Below are positions 8,356-17,954 of a stretch of DNA of 64,000 nt, piece by piece. The notes under the pieces were generated by a model. It was not told the DNA's origin. It saw only the letters and a program-made list of their open reading frames with translations, and ran no database searches. Position numbers and translations under genes: made by a program. The stretch is taken from contig NZ_CP015922.1 of the NCBI RefSeq assembly GCF_001659725.1, positions 930,001 to 994,000 of the forward strand. Reading direction: 5' to 3'. The stretch's first letter is position 1. Each line of letters starts with the position of its first letter. The stretch comes from Polynucleobacter wuianus (GTDB lineage: Bacteria > Pseudomonadota > Gammaproteobacteria > Burkholderiales > Burkholderiaceae).

Positions 8356-10233
8356 TTGAACAGCAATATGTTCCAAAAAATCGGTGTTTGGCTCATTGTG
8401 GGCTTGGTGCTCTTCACTGTTTTTAAACAGTTTGATAAGCCTAAGGACCAGAACCAGGTCACGTATTCCCAATTCATGGATGACGCCAAGGCTGGCAAAG
8501 TAAAGCGCGTTGATGTTCAAGGCCGCACATTGCAGGTGACGCCTGCTGACGGCAATAAGTATTCCATCATCTCTCCAGGCGATATCTGGATGGTTGGTGA
8601 CTTAATGAAGTATGGCGTACAAGTTACCGGTAAAGCAGAAGATGAACCCAATATGTTGGTTTCTGCTTTGTACTACCTTGGGCCGACTTTATTAATTATT
8701 GGTTTCTGGTTCTTCATGATGCGTCAGATGCAAGGTGGCGGCAAAGGCGGCGCATTCTCCTTTGGCAAATCCAAAGCGCGCTTAATTGATGAGAACAGCA
8801 ACACCGTTACTTTTGCTGATGTCGCAGGTTGCGATGAGGCGAAAGAGGAAGTCTTTGAGTTGGTCGACTTCTTAAAGGATCCGCAAAAGTTTCAAAAGCT
8901 CGGCGGCCGCATTCCCCACGGCGTATTGCTCGTAGGCCCTCCAGGTACTGGTAAGACTCTGTTGGCACGTGCTATTGCAGGCGAAGCTAAAGTTCCTTTC
9001 TTCTCGATTTCAGGTTCTGATTTCGTGGAGATGTTTGTTGGTGTTGGTGCATCCCGTGTACGCGATATGTTCGAGAACGCCAAGAAGAATTCTCCTTGCA
9101 TCATCTTTATTGATGAGATTGATGCGGTTGGTCGACATCGTGGTGCTGGTATGGGTGGCGGCAATGATGAGCGCGAACAAACCTTAAACCAAATGCTTGT
9201 TGAGATGGATGGTTTTGAAAGTAATAGCGGTGTGATCGTTGTTGCTGCAACGAACCGTTCCGATGTACTAGACAAAGCGCTATTGCGCCCAGGTCGTTTT
9301 GACCGTCAAGTACATGTTGGATTGCCAGACATTCGTGGTCGCGAGCAAATCTTGCAAGTACACATGCGTAAAGTTCCTATCGATCCTGATGTCAATGCTG
9401 CTGTATTGGCACGTGGCACACCTGGCTTCTCGGGTGCAGACTTGGCGAACTTAGTCAATGAGGCAGCCTTGTTTGCTGCACGCCGTAATAAGCGCTCAGT
9501 CGATATGAAAGACTTTGAAGACGCCAAAGACAAGATCTACATGGGTCCTGAGCGTAAGTCTGCGGTCATGCGTGAGGAAGAGCGTCGCAATACGGCCTAT
9601 CACGAGTCTGGTCATGCAGTTGTTGCAAAAGTATTGCCTAAAGCTGATCCAGTCCATAAGGTGACCATCATGCCGCGCGGTATGGCTCTGGGTGTGACAT
9701 GGCAGCTACCAGAATTTGATCGCGTCAATCTCTATAAAGATCGTATGTTGGAAGAGTTGGCGATTTTGTTCGGCGGTCGCGCCGCAGAAGAAGTCTTCTT
9801 ACACTCCATGAGTACTGGTGCATCAAACGACTTTGAGCGAGCTACCAAAATGGCACGAGATATGGTGACGCGTTACGGTATGAGCGATAGCTTAGGCACG
9901 ATGGTCTATGTTGATACAGAATCAGAAAGTATCTTTGGCCGCAATAGCACCAAGACGGTTTCTGAATTGACTCAACAAAAGGTTGATGCAGAGATTCGGA
10001 TGCTGATTGATAGTCAATATGCATTGGCTAAATCAATCTTGGAGCAAAATCGCGACAAGGTTGAGGCTATGGTTGCCGCATTGCTTGAATGGGAAACCAT
10101 CGATGCTGAGCAAATTAATGACATCATGGAAGGCCGTCCACCGCGCGCACCTAAGCCACCACCTGCAACCCAGTTTGGTAACTCTGCTGGTACACCCGGA
10201 CCGGCGGCAGGTAGTGCTCCAGCCACGGCTTAA
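8356..10233 (+). CDS. ftsH: ATP-dependent zinc metalloprotease FtsH
   Basis: Membrane-anchored AAA+ protease that degrades unassembled membrane proteins and regulators such as LpxC and sigma32. Two TM helices (about residues 8-25 and 103-122) flank a periplasmic loop. Walker A GPPGTGKT is at ~194-201, Walker B IIFIDEIDAVGRHR, then the SRH region, and the zinc site HESGH begins at residue 416. The C-terminal tail is Pro/Ala-rich. The start is a TTG with AAAAGGA 8 bases upstream; translating from it gives the N-terminus MNSNMFQKIGVWLIVG expected for the family, which decides the start. Confidence 0.97.
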   Translation: MNSNMFQKIGVWLIVGLVLFTVFKQFDKPKDQNQVTYSQFMDDAKAGKVKRVDVQGRTLQVTPADGNKYSIISPGDIWMVGDLMKYGVQVTGKAEDEPNMLVSALYYLGPTLLIIGFWFFMMRQMQGGGKGGAFSFGKSKARLIDENSNTVTFADVAGCDEAKEEVFELVDFLKDPQKFQKLGGRIPHGVLLVGPPGTGKTLLARAIAGEAKVPFFSISGSDFVEMFVGVGASRVRDMFENAKKNSPCIIFIDEIDAVGRHRGAGMGGGNDEREQTLNQMLVEMDGFESNSGVIVVAATNRSDVLDKALLRPGRFDRQVHVGLPDIRGREQILQVHMRKVPIDPDVNAAVLARGTPGFSGADLANLVNEAALFAARRNKRSVDMKDFEDAKDKIYMGPERKSAVMREEERRNTAYHESGHAVVAKVLPKADPVHKVTIMPRGMALGVTWQLPEFDRVNLYKDRMLEELAILFGGRAAEEVFLHSMSTGASNDFERATKMARDMVTRYGMSDSLGTMVYVDTESESIFGRNSTKTVSELTQQKVDAEIRMLIDSQYALAKSILEQNRDKVEAMVAALLEWETIDAEQINDIMEGRPPRAPKPPPATQFGNSAGTPGPAAGSAPATA

Positions 10234-10269
10234 GTATTCGGCTTAATGGCTAAGATAGGCATTCAAGTG

Positions 10270-11109
10270 ATGCCCACAACATGGCGTTGTGGGCGTTTTC
10301 TTTTTGACTTTAGTAAACGTAAGCGCCCCATCGTCATGGGCATTCTGAATGCCACACCAGACTCCTTCTCAGACGGTGGCCAATTTAGAAGCGCAAAAGA
10401 TGCAATTGCACAAGCAGAGATCATGATCAAGAGTGGGGTTGATCTTATTGATATAGGCGGCGAGTCTACGAGACCCGGAGCTGAACCTGTATCTCTGCAT
10501 GAAGAATTAGATCGCGTATTGCCAGTGATTGAGGGATTAAAAGATTGTGGTGTTCCGCTATCAATCGATACCTACAAAGCAGAAACGATGCGCCAAGCTC
10601 TCACGGCTGGCGTGGATTGCGTAAATGATATCTGGGCACTCAGACAAGAGGGTGCTATGAGTGCAGTTCTTGAGAGTAACAAGTGCGGCATTGTATTAAT
10701 GCACATGCAGCGTGACCCAGTGACAATGCAATTTAACCCTGAATACCAAGATGTCGTTGCAGAAGTTAAACAGTTTCTAAAAGAGCGTGCCGATCTATTA
10801 ATCGGTAAAGGTATTGACCACAACCGTATTACGATTGATCCTGGGTTTGGTTTTGGTAAGAGCCTTGAACATAACCTGAATATGCTCACTAAATTCCAGA
10901 GTTTCTCAGAACTGGGTTATCCAGTTTTAGCAGGCATATCCCGTAAATCAATGATAGGCAAAATTACCGGTAAAGATACGAACGAGCGTGTTGCGCCTAG
11001 TGTTGTGGCAGCCATTATGGCCGCAGATCGAGGCGCCAAGATTGTCAGGGTGCATGATGTGCCTGAGACTATCGATGCCTTTAAGCTTTGGGAGGCTGTA
11101 AATACCTAG
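10270..11109 (+). CDS. folP: Dihydropteroate synthase
   Basis: Condenses p-aminobenzoate with 6-hydroxymethyl-dihydropterin pyrophosphate to dihydropteroate in folate synthesis; sulfonamide target. Signature 1 MGILNATPDSFSDGG and signature 2 DIGGESTRPGAEPV are clear, with the later DPGFGFGKSLEHNLNML and GISRKSMIGKITG. An in-frame ATG at 10246 would add eight residues; 10270 gives a start closer to the usual N-terminus, but no strong ribosome site decides it. It sits between ftsH and glmM, the same order as in E. coli. Confidence 0.95.
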   Translation: MPTTWRCGRFLFDFSKRKRPIVMGILNATPDSFSDGGQFRSAKDAIAQAEIMIKSGVDLIDIGGESTRPGAEPVSLHEELDRVLPVIEGLKDCGVPLSIDTYKAETMRQALTAGVDCVNDIWALRQEGAMSAVLESNKCGIVLMHMQRDPVTMQFNPEYQDVVAEVKQFLKERADLLIGKGIDHNRITIDPGFGFGKSLEHNLNMLTKFQSFSELGYPVLAGISRKSMIGKITGKDTNERVAPSVVAAIMAADRGAKIVRVHDVPETIDAFKLWEAVNT

Positions 11110-11145
11110 ACTTAGGACGCAAAACCTAAGATCCTAAGTTTTATA
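11110..11145 (+). terminator. Hairpin between folP and glmM
   Basis: Perfect 8-bp inverted repeat ACTTAGGA (11110-11117) / TCCTAAGT (11132-11139) followed by TTTATAAT. The loop is long (14 bases) and the T-run short, so this is a weak terminator or attenuator ahead of glmM. Confidence 0.4.
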
Positions 11146-11154
11146 ATCATATCC

Positions 11155-12498
11155 ATGAAAAAACAATACTTTGGTACTGACGGCATCCGTGGTGAAGTAG
11201 GAACATTTCCGATCGTGCCTGATTTCATGACCCGTTTGGGTTATGCCGCCGGCATTGTATTGAGCAAGAATGCCAAAACAGGTGAGCGCTGCAAAGTATT
11301 AATCGGTAAAGATACACGGGTATCAGGTTATTTATTAGAAGCCGCTTTAGAAGCGGGCTTTGCTGCCGCCGGTGTTGATGTCATGTTATGCGGTCCGATT
11401 CCAACACCAGGAGTGGCCTATCTGACTAAAGCATTACGCTTGTCAGCAGGGATTGTGATCTCAGCATCACACAATCCCTATCAAGATAACGGTATTAAGT
11501 TTTTTTCCGCTAATGGCGATAAGTTAGACGATGCCTTTGAGCTTGCTATTGAAGCGGAGTTGGCAAAACCAATGGGTTGCGTTAACTCAAAAGAACTAGG
11601 TAAGGCTTTCCGCTTAGATGATGCAGCAGGTCGTTATATTGAATTTTGTAAATCGACATTTCCAGGTGAGCTCAATCTCAAAGGATTAAAACTGGTTGTT
11701 GATTGTGCCAATGGTGCTGCCTATCACACAGCCCCTCATGTATTTCATGAGCTTGGTGCAGAAGTCGTCTCAATTGGTGTTAATCCAGACGGGCGCAATA
11801 TTAATGACGGTTGTGGTGCCACAGCCCCAGCAGCTCTGATCGCTAAAGTTAAGGCAGAGAAAGCGGATTTAGGAATTGCCTTAGATGGCGATGCAGATCG
11901 TCTTCAAATGGTGGATGCAACAGGTCGCTTATTTAATGGAGATGAGCTTCTATATGTCTTAGCTAAAGATCGCTTAGAGCGCGGTCAGAAGTTGGGTGGT
12001 GCTGTTGGTACCCTCATGACTAACTTAGCAGTTGAGCACGCCATCAAAGGATTGGGAATTGGTTTTGAGCGTGCCAATGTTGGTGATCGATATGTGCTTG
12101 AGCTACTGAAGCAAAAAGGCTGGATTCTGGGTGGAGAAGGGTCGGGCCATTTGCTTTGTTTGGATCAGCACTCCACAGGTGATGGCACCATCGCAGCACT
12201 TCAAGTCTTAGCAGCTATGAGTCAGAATAAGAAGAGCTTGGCCCAATTACTTGATTCAGTAAAGATCTTCCCGCAAGTACTTTTGAATGTGAAATTTAAA
12301 CCTGGTTACGACTGGAAGGCAGACGAAACTCTCAATAAGCAGATTTCCAAAGTTGAGTACGAGCTCAAGGATATTGGCAGGGTGCTCATTCGTGCTTCTG
12401 GTACTGAACCACTCCTTAGGGTAATGGTTGAGACTAAAGACGCTGATCTGGCCATGAGCAGCGCCAAGAGTATTGCGGATTTAGTTCCTACGGCATAA
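11155..12498 (+). CDS. glmM: Phosphoglucosamine mutase
   Basis: Interconverts glucosamine-6-phosphate and glucosamine-1-phosphate for UDP-GlcNAc, peptidoglycan and LPS. N-terminal KKQYFGTDGIRGEVG, the phosphorylated active-site serine in ISASHNPYQDNGIKFF (S105), the metal loop LDGDADRLQ, the sugar loop GGEGSGHLL and the phosphate loop RASGTEPLLRVM all match GlmM. Length 447 aa is typical. Confidence 0.97.
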   Translation: MKKQYFGTDGIRGEVGTFPIVPDFMTRLGYAAGIVLSKNAKTGERCKVLIGKDTRVSGYLLEAALEAGFAAAGVDVMLCGPIPTPGVAYLTKALRLSAGIVISASHNPYQDNGIKFFSANGDKLDDAFELAIEAELAKPMGCVNSKELGKAFRLDDAAGRYIEFCKSTFPGELNLKGLKLVVDCANGAAYHTAPHVFHELGAEVVSIGVNPDGRNINDGCGATAPAALIAKVKAEKADLGIALDGDADRLQMVDATGRLFNGDELLYVLAKDRLERGQKLGGAVGTLMTNLAVEHAIKGLGIGFERANVGDRYVLELLKQKGWILGGEGSGHLLCLDQHSTGDGTIAALQVLAAMSQNKKSLAQLLDSVKIFPQVLLNVKFKPGYDWKADETLNKQISKVEYELKDIGRVLIRASGTEPLLRVMVETKDADLAMSSAKSIADLVPTA

Positions 12499-12560
12499 AT
12501 TTCCAAGTACAGTTCACTATAAGTTATTGATTTAATTAATAAATATTGATTATGACAAAG

Positions 12561-12602
12561 ATGTCATAAAACCGTCATAGTCAATCCGTATCGTCCTAAT
12601 AT
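12561..12602 (+). promoter_or_regulatory. Pho box and promoter of pstS
   Basis: ATGTCATAAAACCGTCAT (12561-12578) matches 16 of 18 positions of the E. coli-type Pho box (CTGTCATAAAACTGTCAT): two CTGTCAT-like half-sites 11 bp apart. A possible -10, TATCGT at 12589-12594, lies 10 bases after it, where PhoB-dependent promoters carry theirs; TAATAT at 12597 is an alternative. This places the pst operon under PhoB. Confidence 0.85.
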
Positions 12603-12639
12603 CGCAATGTTGCGTTATTCCCATCAAAGGACCGATTAC

Positions 12640-13662
12640 ATGAAATCTTTCTTGAAAAAAGCTCTAGTCATTAGCGCTATTTCACTTGCTCCTGCAGCTT
12701 TTGCAGTGGACATGACAGGTGCTGGCGCGACATTCCCATACCCAATTTACGCAAAGTGGGCTGAGGCCTATAAGGCAAAGACTGGTTCTAACTTGAACTA
12801 TCAATCTATTGGTTCTTCTGGTGGCATTAAGCAAATCAAAGCAAAAACGGTTGATTTCGGTGCAACTGACAATCCAGTGAAATTCTCAGACCTCGAAGCT
12901 GATGGCATGGTTCAGTTTCCAGCCATTATTGGCGGTGTAGTTCCTGTGATTAACGTTGACGGTGTTAAACCTGGTGAGATTAAGTTGGATGGTCCAACAT
13001 TGGCTGACATTTTCCAAGGCGTCATCTCTGATTGGGGTGATAAGCGTATTGCGATCATGAATCCCGGTGTGAAGATTCCTAGTGGCCCAATTACAGTAGT
13101 CGTTCGTGCTGATGGCTCTGGTACTACTGCGATTTTCACTGATTACCTTGCTAAGACAAGCACTTTATTCAAGGACGCTGTTGGTTCTGGTGCTTCTGTA
13201 AAGTGGCCAGCTGCCTCTACAGTAGGCGGTAAGGGTAATGAGGGTGTTGCTGCTAACGTTACTCGCGTGAAGAATTCGGTTGGTTATGTTGAGTATGCCT
13301 ATGCCAAGAAAAACAAGATGACTTTCATATCTTTGAAGAACAAAGACGGTCAATATGTTGCTCCTGATGACTTAACTTTCGCAGCAGCTGCAGCAAGCAC
13401 TGATTGGGCTGCAATTCCAGGCATGGGTACATTTATTACCAATGCTCCTGGTGCAAAATCATGGCCAATTACTGGTGCTTCATTCATCTTGATCTACAAG
13501 AACCCAGAAAATAAAGCAAACGTTGCTGAAGTCATTAAATTCTTTGACTTTGCATTCAAAGACGGCAAGAAGATGGCGGAAGAGTTGGACTATGTACCAA
13601 TGCCTGACAAGACTACAGAGTTCATTCGTAAGAATGTATTCACCAAGATTGCGACTAAGTAA
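12640..13662 (+). CDS. pstS: Phosphate ABC transporter, periplasmic phosphate-binding protein
   Basis: High-affinity Pi receptor. Signal peptide MKSFLKKALVISAISLAPAAFA, then the mature protein begins VDMTGAGATFPYPIYAKWAEAYK, with the Pi-binding loops SIGSSGGIKQI and the RADGSGTTAIFTDYL segment. Length 340 aa is standard. The ATG at 12640 has AAAGGA upstream; an earlier in-frame ATG at 12607 would spoil the signal peptide. First gene of pstSCAB-phoU-phoBR, preceded by a Pho box. Confidence 0.97.
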   Translation: MKSFLKKALVISAISLAPAAFAVDMTGAGATFPYPIYAKWAEAYKAKTGSNLNYQSIGSSGGIKQIKAKTVDFGATDNPVKFSDLEADGMVQFPAIIGGVVPVINVDGVKPGEIKLDGPTLADIFQGVISDWGDKRIAIMNPGVKIPSGPITVVVRADGSGTTAIFTDYLAKTSTLFKDAVGSGASVKWPAASTVGGKGNEGVAANVTRVKNSVGYVEYAYAKKNKMTFISLKNKDGQYVAPDDLTFAAAAASTDWAAIPGMGTFITNAPGAKSWPITGASFILIYKNPENKANVAEVIKFFDFAFKDGKKMAEELDYVPMPDKTTEFIRKNVFTKIATK

Positions 13663-13694
13663 TTTTGCAAATTAATAACTTTACTGTAATTATC

Positions 13695-13720
13695 AACAGC
13701 TCCACCAAGGTGGGGCTGTT
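13695..13720 (+). terminator. pstS-pstC intergenic hairpin
   Basis: Strong 12-bp stem AACAGCTCCACC / GGTGGGGCTGTT with a single T.G pair and a very tight turn, then TGAGTGTTT. No clean T-run follows. It probably acts as a partial terminator or 3'-end stabiliser, allowing much more pstS than pstC mRNA. Confidence 0.65.
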
Positions 13721-13744
13721 TGAGTGTTTAAAGATGCTTAATTT

Positions 13745-14734
13745 ATGATTGATAACGCCCAATCCCATTCGGCGCCAACGCCTCAGGCCCTCAGAATTGC
13801 TAAGTTACAGAGAGTTCAAGACTTCTTGTTTCATGCAATTACCCAGTTTTTTGCTTGTTCCGTATTAATTGCTTTGCTGGGGATCATTATTTCTTTGGTG
13901 ATTAATGCTTGGCCTGCTTTGAGTACATTCGGCCTTGGCTTTTTCTTTACTCAAGAGTGGGATATCGTCAACGGTGAGTTTGGCGGCCTCATTGCTATCT
14001 ACGGCACGCTAGTAACCTCAGTTATTGCTTTGCTGATCGCCGTTCCACTTAGTTTTGGTATTGCCGTTTTCTTAACAGAACTTTGTCCGGGCCCATTGCG
14101 TCGACCTTTGGGTACTGCAGTTGAGCTATTGGCCGCTGTTCCATCCATCATCTACGGTATGTTTGGCTTGTTTATTTTTGCACCATTGTTTGCTGATTAC
14201 ATTGAGCCAGCATTAGCTGCAACTTTAGGTAAGATTCCAGGTTTAGGCATTCTGTTCTCTGGAGCATTCAACGGCATTGGTGTTCTTTGCGCAGGCCTTA
14301 TTCTGGCGATGATGATTCTACCTTTCATTGCCTCGGTGATGCGTGACGTATTCGAGATTGTTCCTCCAGTGCTTAAAGAGTCTGCCTATGGCATTGGTTG
14401 TACTACCTGGGAAGTGGTAAAAAATGTGGTTTTGCCATATACAAAAGCTGGTGTGATCGGTGGCGTCATGCTCGGCTTAGGGCGTGCACTTGGCGAAACC
14501 ATGGCAGTTACCTTTGTTATTGGCAATTCACAACGTTTGTCTGCCTCCTTATTCGCACCAGGTACATCCATTGCTTCCACTCTAGCCAATGAGTTTGGAG
14601 AGGCAGAAGCTGGAAACCATTTATCTTCCTTGTTCGCCCTTGGTCTTGCACTATTCATCATTACCTTCGTAGTTTTGGCATGTGCAAAATGGATGCTGAA
14701 CAATATGGAAAAGAAGCAGGGCCTTAAATCATGA
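13745..14734 (+). CDS. pstC: Phosphate ABC transporter permease PstC
   Basis: Inner-membrane permease subunit pairing with PstA. Six hydrophobic helices; the EAA-like loop that docks PstB is KESAYGIGCTTWEVVKNVVLPYTKAGVIGGVMLGLGRALGETMAVT. The segment LLAAVPSIIYGMFGLFIF is typical of PstC/PstA. Length 329 aa is normal. Its stop overlaps the pstA ATG (ATGA). Confidence 0.96.
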   Translation: MIDNAQSHSAPTPQALRIAKLQRVQDFLFHAITQFFACSVLIALLGIIISLVINAWPALSTFGLGFFFTQEWDIVNGEFGGLIAIYGTLVTSVIALLIAVPLSFGIAVFLTELCPGPLRRPLGTAVELLAAVPSIIYGMFGLFIFAPLFADYIEPALAATLGKIPGLGILFSGAFNGIGVLCAGLILAMMILPFIASVMRDVFEIVPPVLKESAYGIGCTTWEVVKNVVLPYTKAGVIGGVMLGLGRALGETMAVTFVIGNSQRLSASLFAPGTSIASTLANEFGEAEAGNHLSSLFALGLALFIITFVVLACAKWMLNNMEKKQGLKS

Positions 14735-15597
14735 ACAAGGCTACCAATATCAACCCTGAAGTATTTGCTCGTCGCAAACGAGCAAACAAAATTGGCCTAA
14801 CCTTATCCATGTTTGCCATGGGTCTGGGGATGATCTTTTTACTATGGATCCTCAGTGTTCTAGTGATTAAAGGTTTTTCTTCCATCAACCTTGATTTGTT
14901 TACACACAGCACTCCAGCGCCTGGTTCTGAAGGCGGTGGTTTAGCTAACGCAATCGTCGGTAGCTTAATGCTTATCGGTTGTTGTACTTTGATCAGCACA
15001 CCAGTAGGCGTACTTGCTGGCCTGTATCTATCTGAGTATGGCGATCGCAGCAAAGTTGCCGCTATCACCCGTTTTGTAACTGACATCATGCTTTCAGCTC
15101 CATCAATCGTGATTGGCTTGTTTGTCTATGCATTTGTAGTGGCTCAAGTAAGGCACTTCTCAGGCTGGGCAGGCACTATTGCACTGGCTCTCATCGCCAT
15201 ACCTGTTGTTGTGAGAACAACCGAGAACATGCTGCGCTTAGTCCCTGGAAGCCTCCGCGAGGCTGCATATGCGCTAGGAACACCAAAGTGGAAAGTAGCA
15301 TTCATGATTACTCTGCGTGCTGCACAAAGTGGTGTGATGACTGGCATCTTGCTAGCACTTGCGCGTGTCAGTGGCGAAACAGCACCGTTATTGTTTACTG
15401 CACTAAATAATCAATTTTTCTCTACTAATATGAATGCTCCAATGGCTAATTTGCCAGTGGTGATCTTTCAATTTGCAATGAGTCCTTATGACAATTGGGT
15501 AGATCTTGCTTGGGGTGGTGCTTTGCTAATTACATTTGCAGTACTTGGATTAAATATCCTTGCTCGTGTGGTATTCCGAGATAAGGTGCAGGGATGA
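14731..15597 (+). CDS. pstA: Phosphate ABC transporter permease PstA
   Basis: Second permease subunit of the Pst importer. It has six helices, the TDIMLSAPSIVIGLFVYAF motif, and the EAA loop REAAYALGTPKWKVAFMITLRAAQSGVMTGILLALARVSGETAPLLFT. Length 288 aa is typical. It overlaps pstC upstream and pstB downstream by four bases (ATGA), so expression is tightly coupled. Confidence 0.96.
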   Translation: MNKATNINPEVFARRKRANKIGLTLSMFAMGLGMIFLLWILSVLVIKGFSSINLDLFTHSTPAPGSEGGGLANAIVGSLMLIGCCTLISTPVGVLAGLYLSEYGDRSKVAAITRFVTDIMLSAPSIVIGLFVYAFVVAQVRHFSGWAGTIALALIAIPVVVRTTENMLRLVPGSLREAAYALGTPKWKVAFMITLRAAQSGVMTGILLALARVSGETAPLLFTALNNQFFSTNMNAPMANLPVVIFQFAMSPYDNWVDLAWGGALLITFAVLGLNILARVVFRDKVQG

Positions 15598-16442
15598 TGA
15601 GTAATATGAGAACAATGTTTGACTTAAATGAGATTGATAGTCAAGGGGGTAGAGTGGATACGTTAAACCAAGAACCGCAAAATGCGGCAGTGAACGCAAT
15701 TGAGGTTCGTAATTTGAATTTTTACTACGGTGCATTCCAAGGCCTAAAGAAAATCAATCTGGATATTGAGCAAGGCAAGGTAACGGCATTTATTGGACCT
15801 TCGGGCTGCGGAAAGTCAACCCTATTGCGCACACTCAATCGCATGTATGACCTATATCCAGGTCAACGCGCTGAAGGTGAGATTAATTTTTATGGACAGA
15901 ATATCTTAGAGCCAGGACAAGACTTAAACCTATTGCGCTCCCGTATTGGTATGGTTTTTCAGAAACCAACGCCATTCCCAATGTCGATATATGAAAACAT
16001 CGCCTTTGGTGTTCGTCTATACGAAAAGCTCTCTCGCTCTGAAATGGATGAGCGTGTAGAGTGGGCGCTCAATAAAGCTGCTTTATGGAATGAAGTGAAA
16101 GATAAGCTTAACCAAAGCGGTTTGTCACTATCTGGTGGTCAGCAACAGCGTCTCTGTATCGCCCGCGGCGTAGCCGTGAAGCCCTCTGTAATCTTGTTGG
16201 ATGAGCCAACATCTGCCTTGGATCCAATCTCTACCGGAAAGGTAGAAGAATTGATTCATGAGCTTAAAGAAGATTACACAATCGCAATCGTGACTCATAA
16301 TATGCAACAAGCAGCACGTGTTTCTGACTATACGGCCTATATGTACTTAGGTAGCTTAATTGAGTATGGCAAAACCGATGAAATATTCATCAAGCCAAAG
16401 CGCAAAGAAACAGAAGATTACATAACCGGCCGATTCGGTTAA
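15594..16442 (+). CDS. pstB: Phosphate ABC transporter ATP-binding protein PstB
   Basis: ATPase of the Pst importer. Walker A GPSGCGKST, the Q-loop region GMVFQKPTPFPMSIYENIAFGVRL, ABC signature LSGGQQQR, Walker B VILLDEPTSALD and the switch His in VTHNM are all present. The N-terminus is about 30 residues longer than usual (MMSNMRTMFDLNEIDSQGGR...), so a start at a downstream ATG is possible, but the ATGA overlap with pstA supports 15594. Confidence 0.96.
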   Translation: MMSNMRTMFDLNEIDSQGGRVDTLNQEPQNAAVNAIEVRNLNFYYGAFQGLKKINLDIEQGKVTAFIGPSGCGKSTLLRTLNRMYDLYPGQRAEGEINFYGQNILEPGQDLNLLRSRIGMVFQKPTPFPMSIYENIAFGVRLYEKLSRSEMDERVEWALNKAALWNEVKDKLNQSGLSLSGGQQQRLCIARGVAVKPSVILLDEPTSALDPISTGKVEELIHELKEDYTIAIVTHNMQQAARVSDYTAYMYLGSLIEYGKTDEIFIKPKRKETEDYITGRFG

Positions 16443-16454
16443 TTGGAGACATAC

Positions 16455-17162
16455 ATGCCAGATAAGCACCTATCATCACAATTCGACGCAGATCTCAATT
16501 CCCTGTCCAGCCGTTTACTTGAAATGGGTGGATTAGTAGAATCGCAAATTGCTACTGCTATGCGTGCATTTACGCAAATGGATCTCGATACCTGCAATGT
16601 AGTCATTGAAAACGAAAAGCTTGTTAATGACTTAGAGATTCAAATTGATTCCGCCTGCACCGAATTAATTGCACGTAGACAGCCTACTGCCAGGGATTTA
16701 CGCCTTGTCATGGCCGTGTCTAAAGCCATTACCAACCTTGAGCGTGCTGGTGATGAAGCGGAGAGGGTCGCTAAGCGCACTAAACGTTTAATTGAATCTG
16801 GTTTGCCTCATAACATTAACGTTGCCGAAATACGCTTATCCGGTCAGATGGCTATTTCTTTGCTCCGTCGTAGCTTGGATGCATTTGCTCGCCTAGATAC
16901 AATTGCAGCAGCTGACGTGGTTCAAGAGGACCGTCAAATTGATGAGGAGTTTAGGGGCTTTGTACGAAAACTTATCACGTACATGTCCGAAGATCCACAC
17001 ATGATTAGTACTGGCCTAGATATGCTAACGATCGCGAAAGCAATCGAGCGTATCGGAGATCATGCCAAAAATATTGCAGAGTTTGTGATCTATATTGCCA
17101 AGGGATCTGATGTTCGTCATATCCCCCATGAAGATTTAGTTCGCGAAGCTAATAGACAATAA
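16455..17162 (+). CDS. phoU: Phosphate signalling regulator PhoU
   Basis: Cytosolic all-helical protein that relays Pst occupancy to PhoR, keeping the Pho regulon off when Pi is plentiful. It shows two PhoU repeats with the conserved acidic metal-binding motifs (NLERAGDEAERVAKR and AIERIGDHAKNIAEFV). The ATG at 16455 has GGAG 6 bases upstream; the TTG at 16443 overlaps that ribosome site and is rejected. Length 235 aa is normal. Twelve bases separate it from pstB. Confidence 0.96.
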   Translation: MPDKHLSSQFDADLNSLSSRLLEMGGLVESQIATAMRAFTQMDLDTCNVVIENEKLVNDLEIQIDSACTELIARRQPTARDLRLVMAVSKAITNLERAGDEAERVAKRTKRLIESGLPHNINVAEIRLSGQMAISLLRRSLDAFARLDTIAAADVVQEDRQIDEEFRGFVRKLITYMSEDPHMISTGLDMLTIAKAIERIGDHAKNIAEFVIYIAKGSDVRHIPHEDLVREANRQ

Positions 17163-17176
17163 CGGAACCTTCAGCC

Positions 17177-17890
17177 ATGACTCACCGCATACTCATAGTT
17201 GAGGATGAGCCATCAATTGCAGAATTGATTGCGATTAATCTATCTCATGCAGGATATGAGGTCGAAAAGGCAATGCAAACTGATCTAGCCATAAGTATGA
17301 TGAAAGATCAGTTGCCAAGTTTGATTATCTTAGACTGGATGCTTCCTGGAAAATCTGGTGTGCAGTTTGCAAAAGAGTTGCGCTCAAATGACAGGACTAA
17401 AGCATTACCTATCCTGATGCTCACTGCCAAAAGTGAAGAATCTGATAAGGTATTGGGGTTAGATTCTGGTGCTGATGACTATGTAACTAAGCCTTTTTCA
17501 CCAAAAGAGCTTGTGGCCAGAGTAAGGGCAATACTTCGTAGACAGGCCCCAATTGAGGATACTGGTCCACTCACCGTTGGACCTCTTAAATTGGATCCCA
17601 GTTCACACCGTGTTGTGGCTGTATGGCCTAGCATTGATCCCAAACCGATTGCTCTTGGCCCTACGGAATTTCGTTTATTACAATTCTTTATGGCCAATCC
17701 TGAACGCGTTCATTCACGTGGCAATTTATTGGATAAAGTATGGGGAAATGAAGTCTATATCGAAGAAAGAACAGTAGACGTCCATATTAAGCGCTTGAGG
17801 GCTGCACTTGCTCCTTATGAGTGTGACCGCTATATTGAAACTGTACGTGGTAGCGGGTATCGCATTACCAAGACCCCGACTGAATCCTAA
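17177..17890 (+). CDS. phoB: Phosphate regulon response regulator PhoB
   Basis: OmpR-family transcription activator of the Pho regulon. Receiver domain (residues 1-120) with acidic pocket EDE, phosphoacceptor D53 in LILDWMLPG, T/S in LTAKSEE and K in VTKPFSPKEL; winged-helix DNA-binding domain 135-232 with LGPTEFRLLQFFM and RTVDVHIKRLRAAL. Length 237 aa. The several Pho boxes in this window are its likely targets. Downstream 64 bases include a small inverted repeat (ATCTCCA 17917 / TGGAGAT 17932). Confidence 0.97.
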   Translation: MTHRILIVEDEPSIAELIAINLSHAGYEVEKAMQTDLAISMMKDQLPSLIILDWMLPGKSGVQFAKELRSNDRTKALPILMLTAKSEESDKVLGLDSGADDYVTKPFSPKELVARVRAILRRQAPIEDTGPLTVGPLKLDPSSHRVVAVWPSIDPKPIALGPTEFRLLQFFMANPERVHSRGNLLDKVWGNEVYIEERTVDVHIKRLRAALAPYECDRYIETVRGSGYRITKTPTES

Positions 17891-17954
17891 GCAGCAATCT
17901 ATCGTTTTTTATATTAATCTCCATGAATTTCTGGAGATGCTCTAATATTGCCTC

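Noticed and set aside
11142..11147. TATAAT just before glmM
   Set aside because: No -35 at 16-18 bases and it is only 8 bases from the ATG; probably chance within the hairpin tail.
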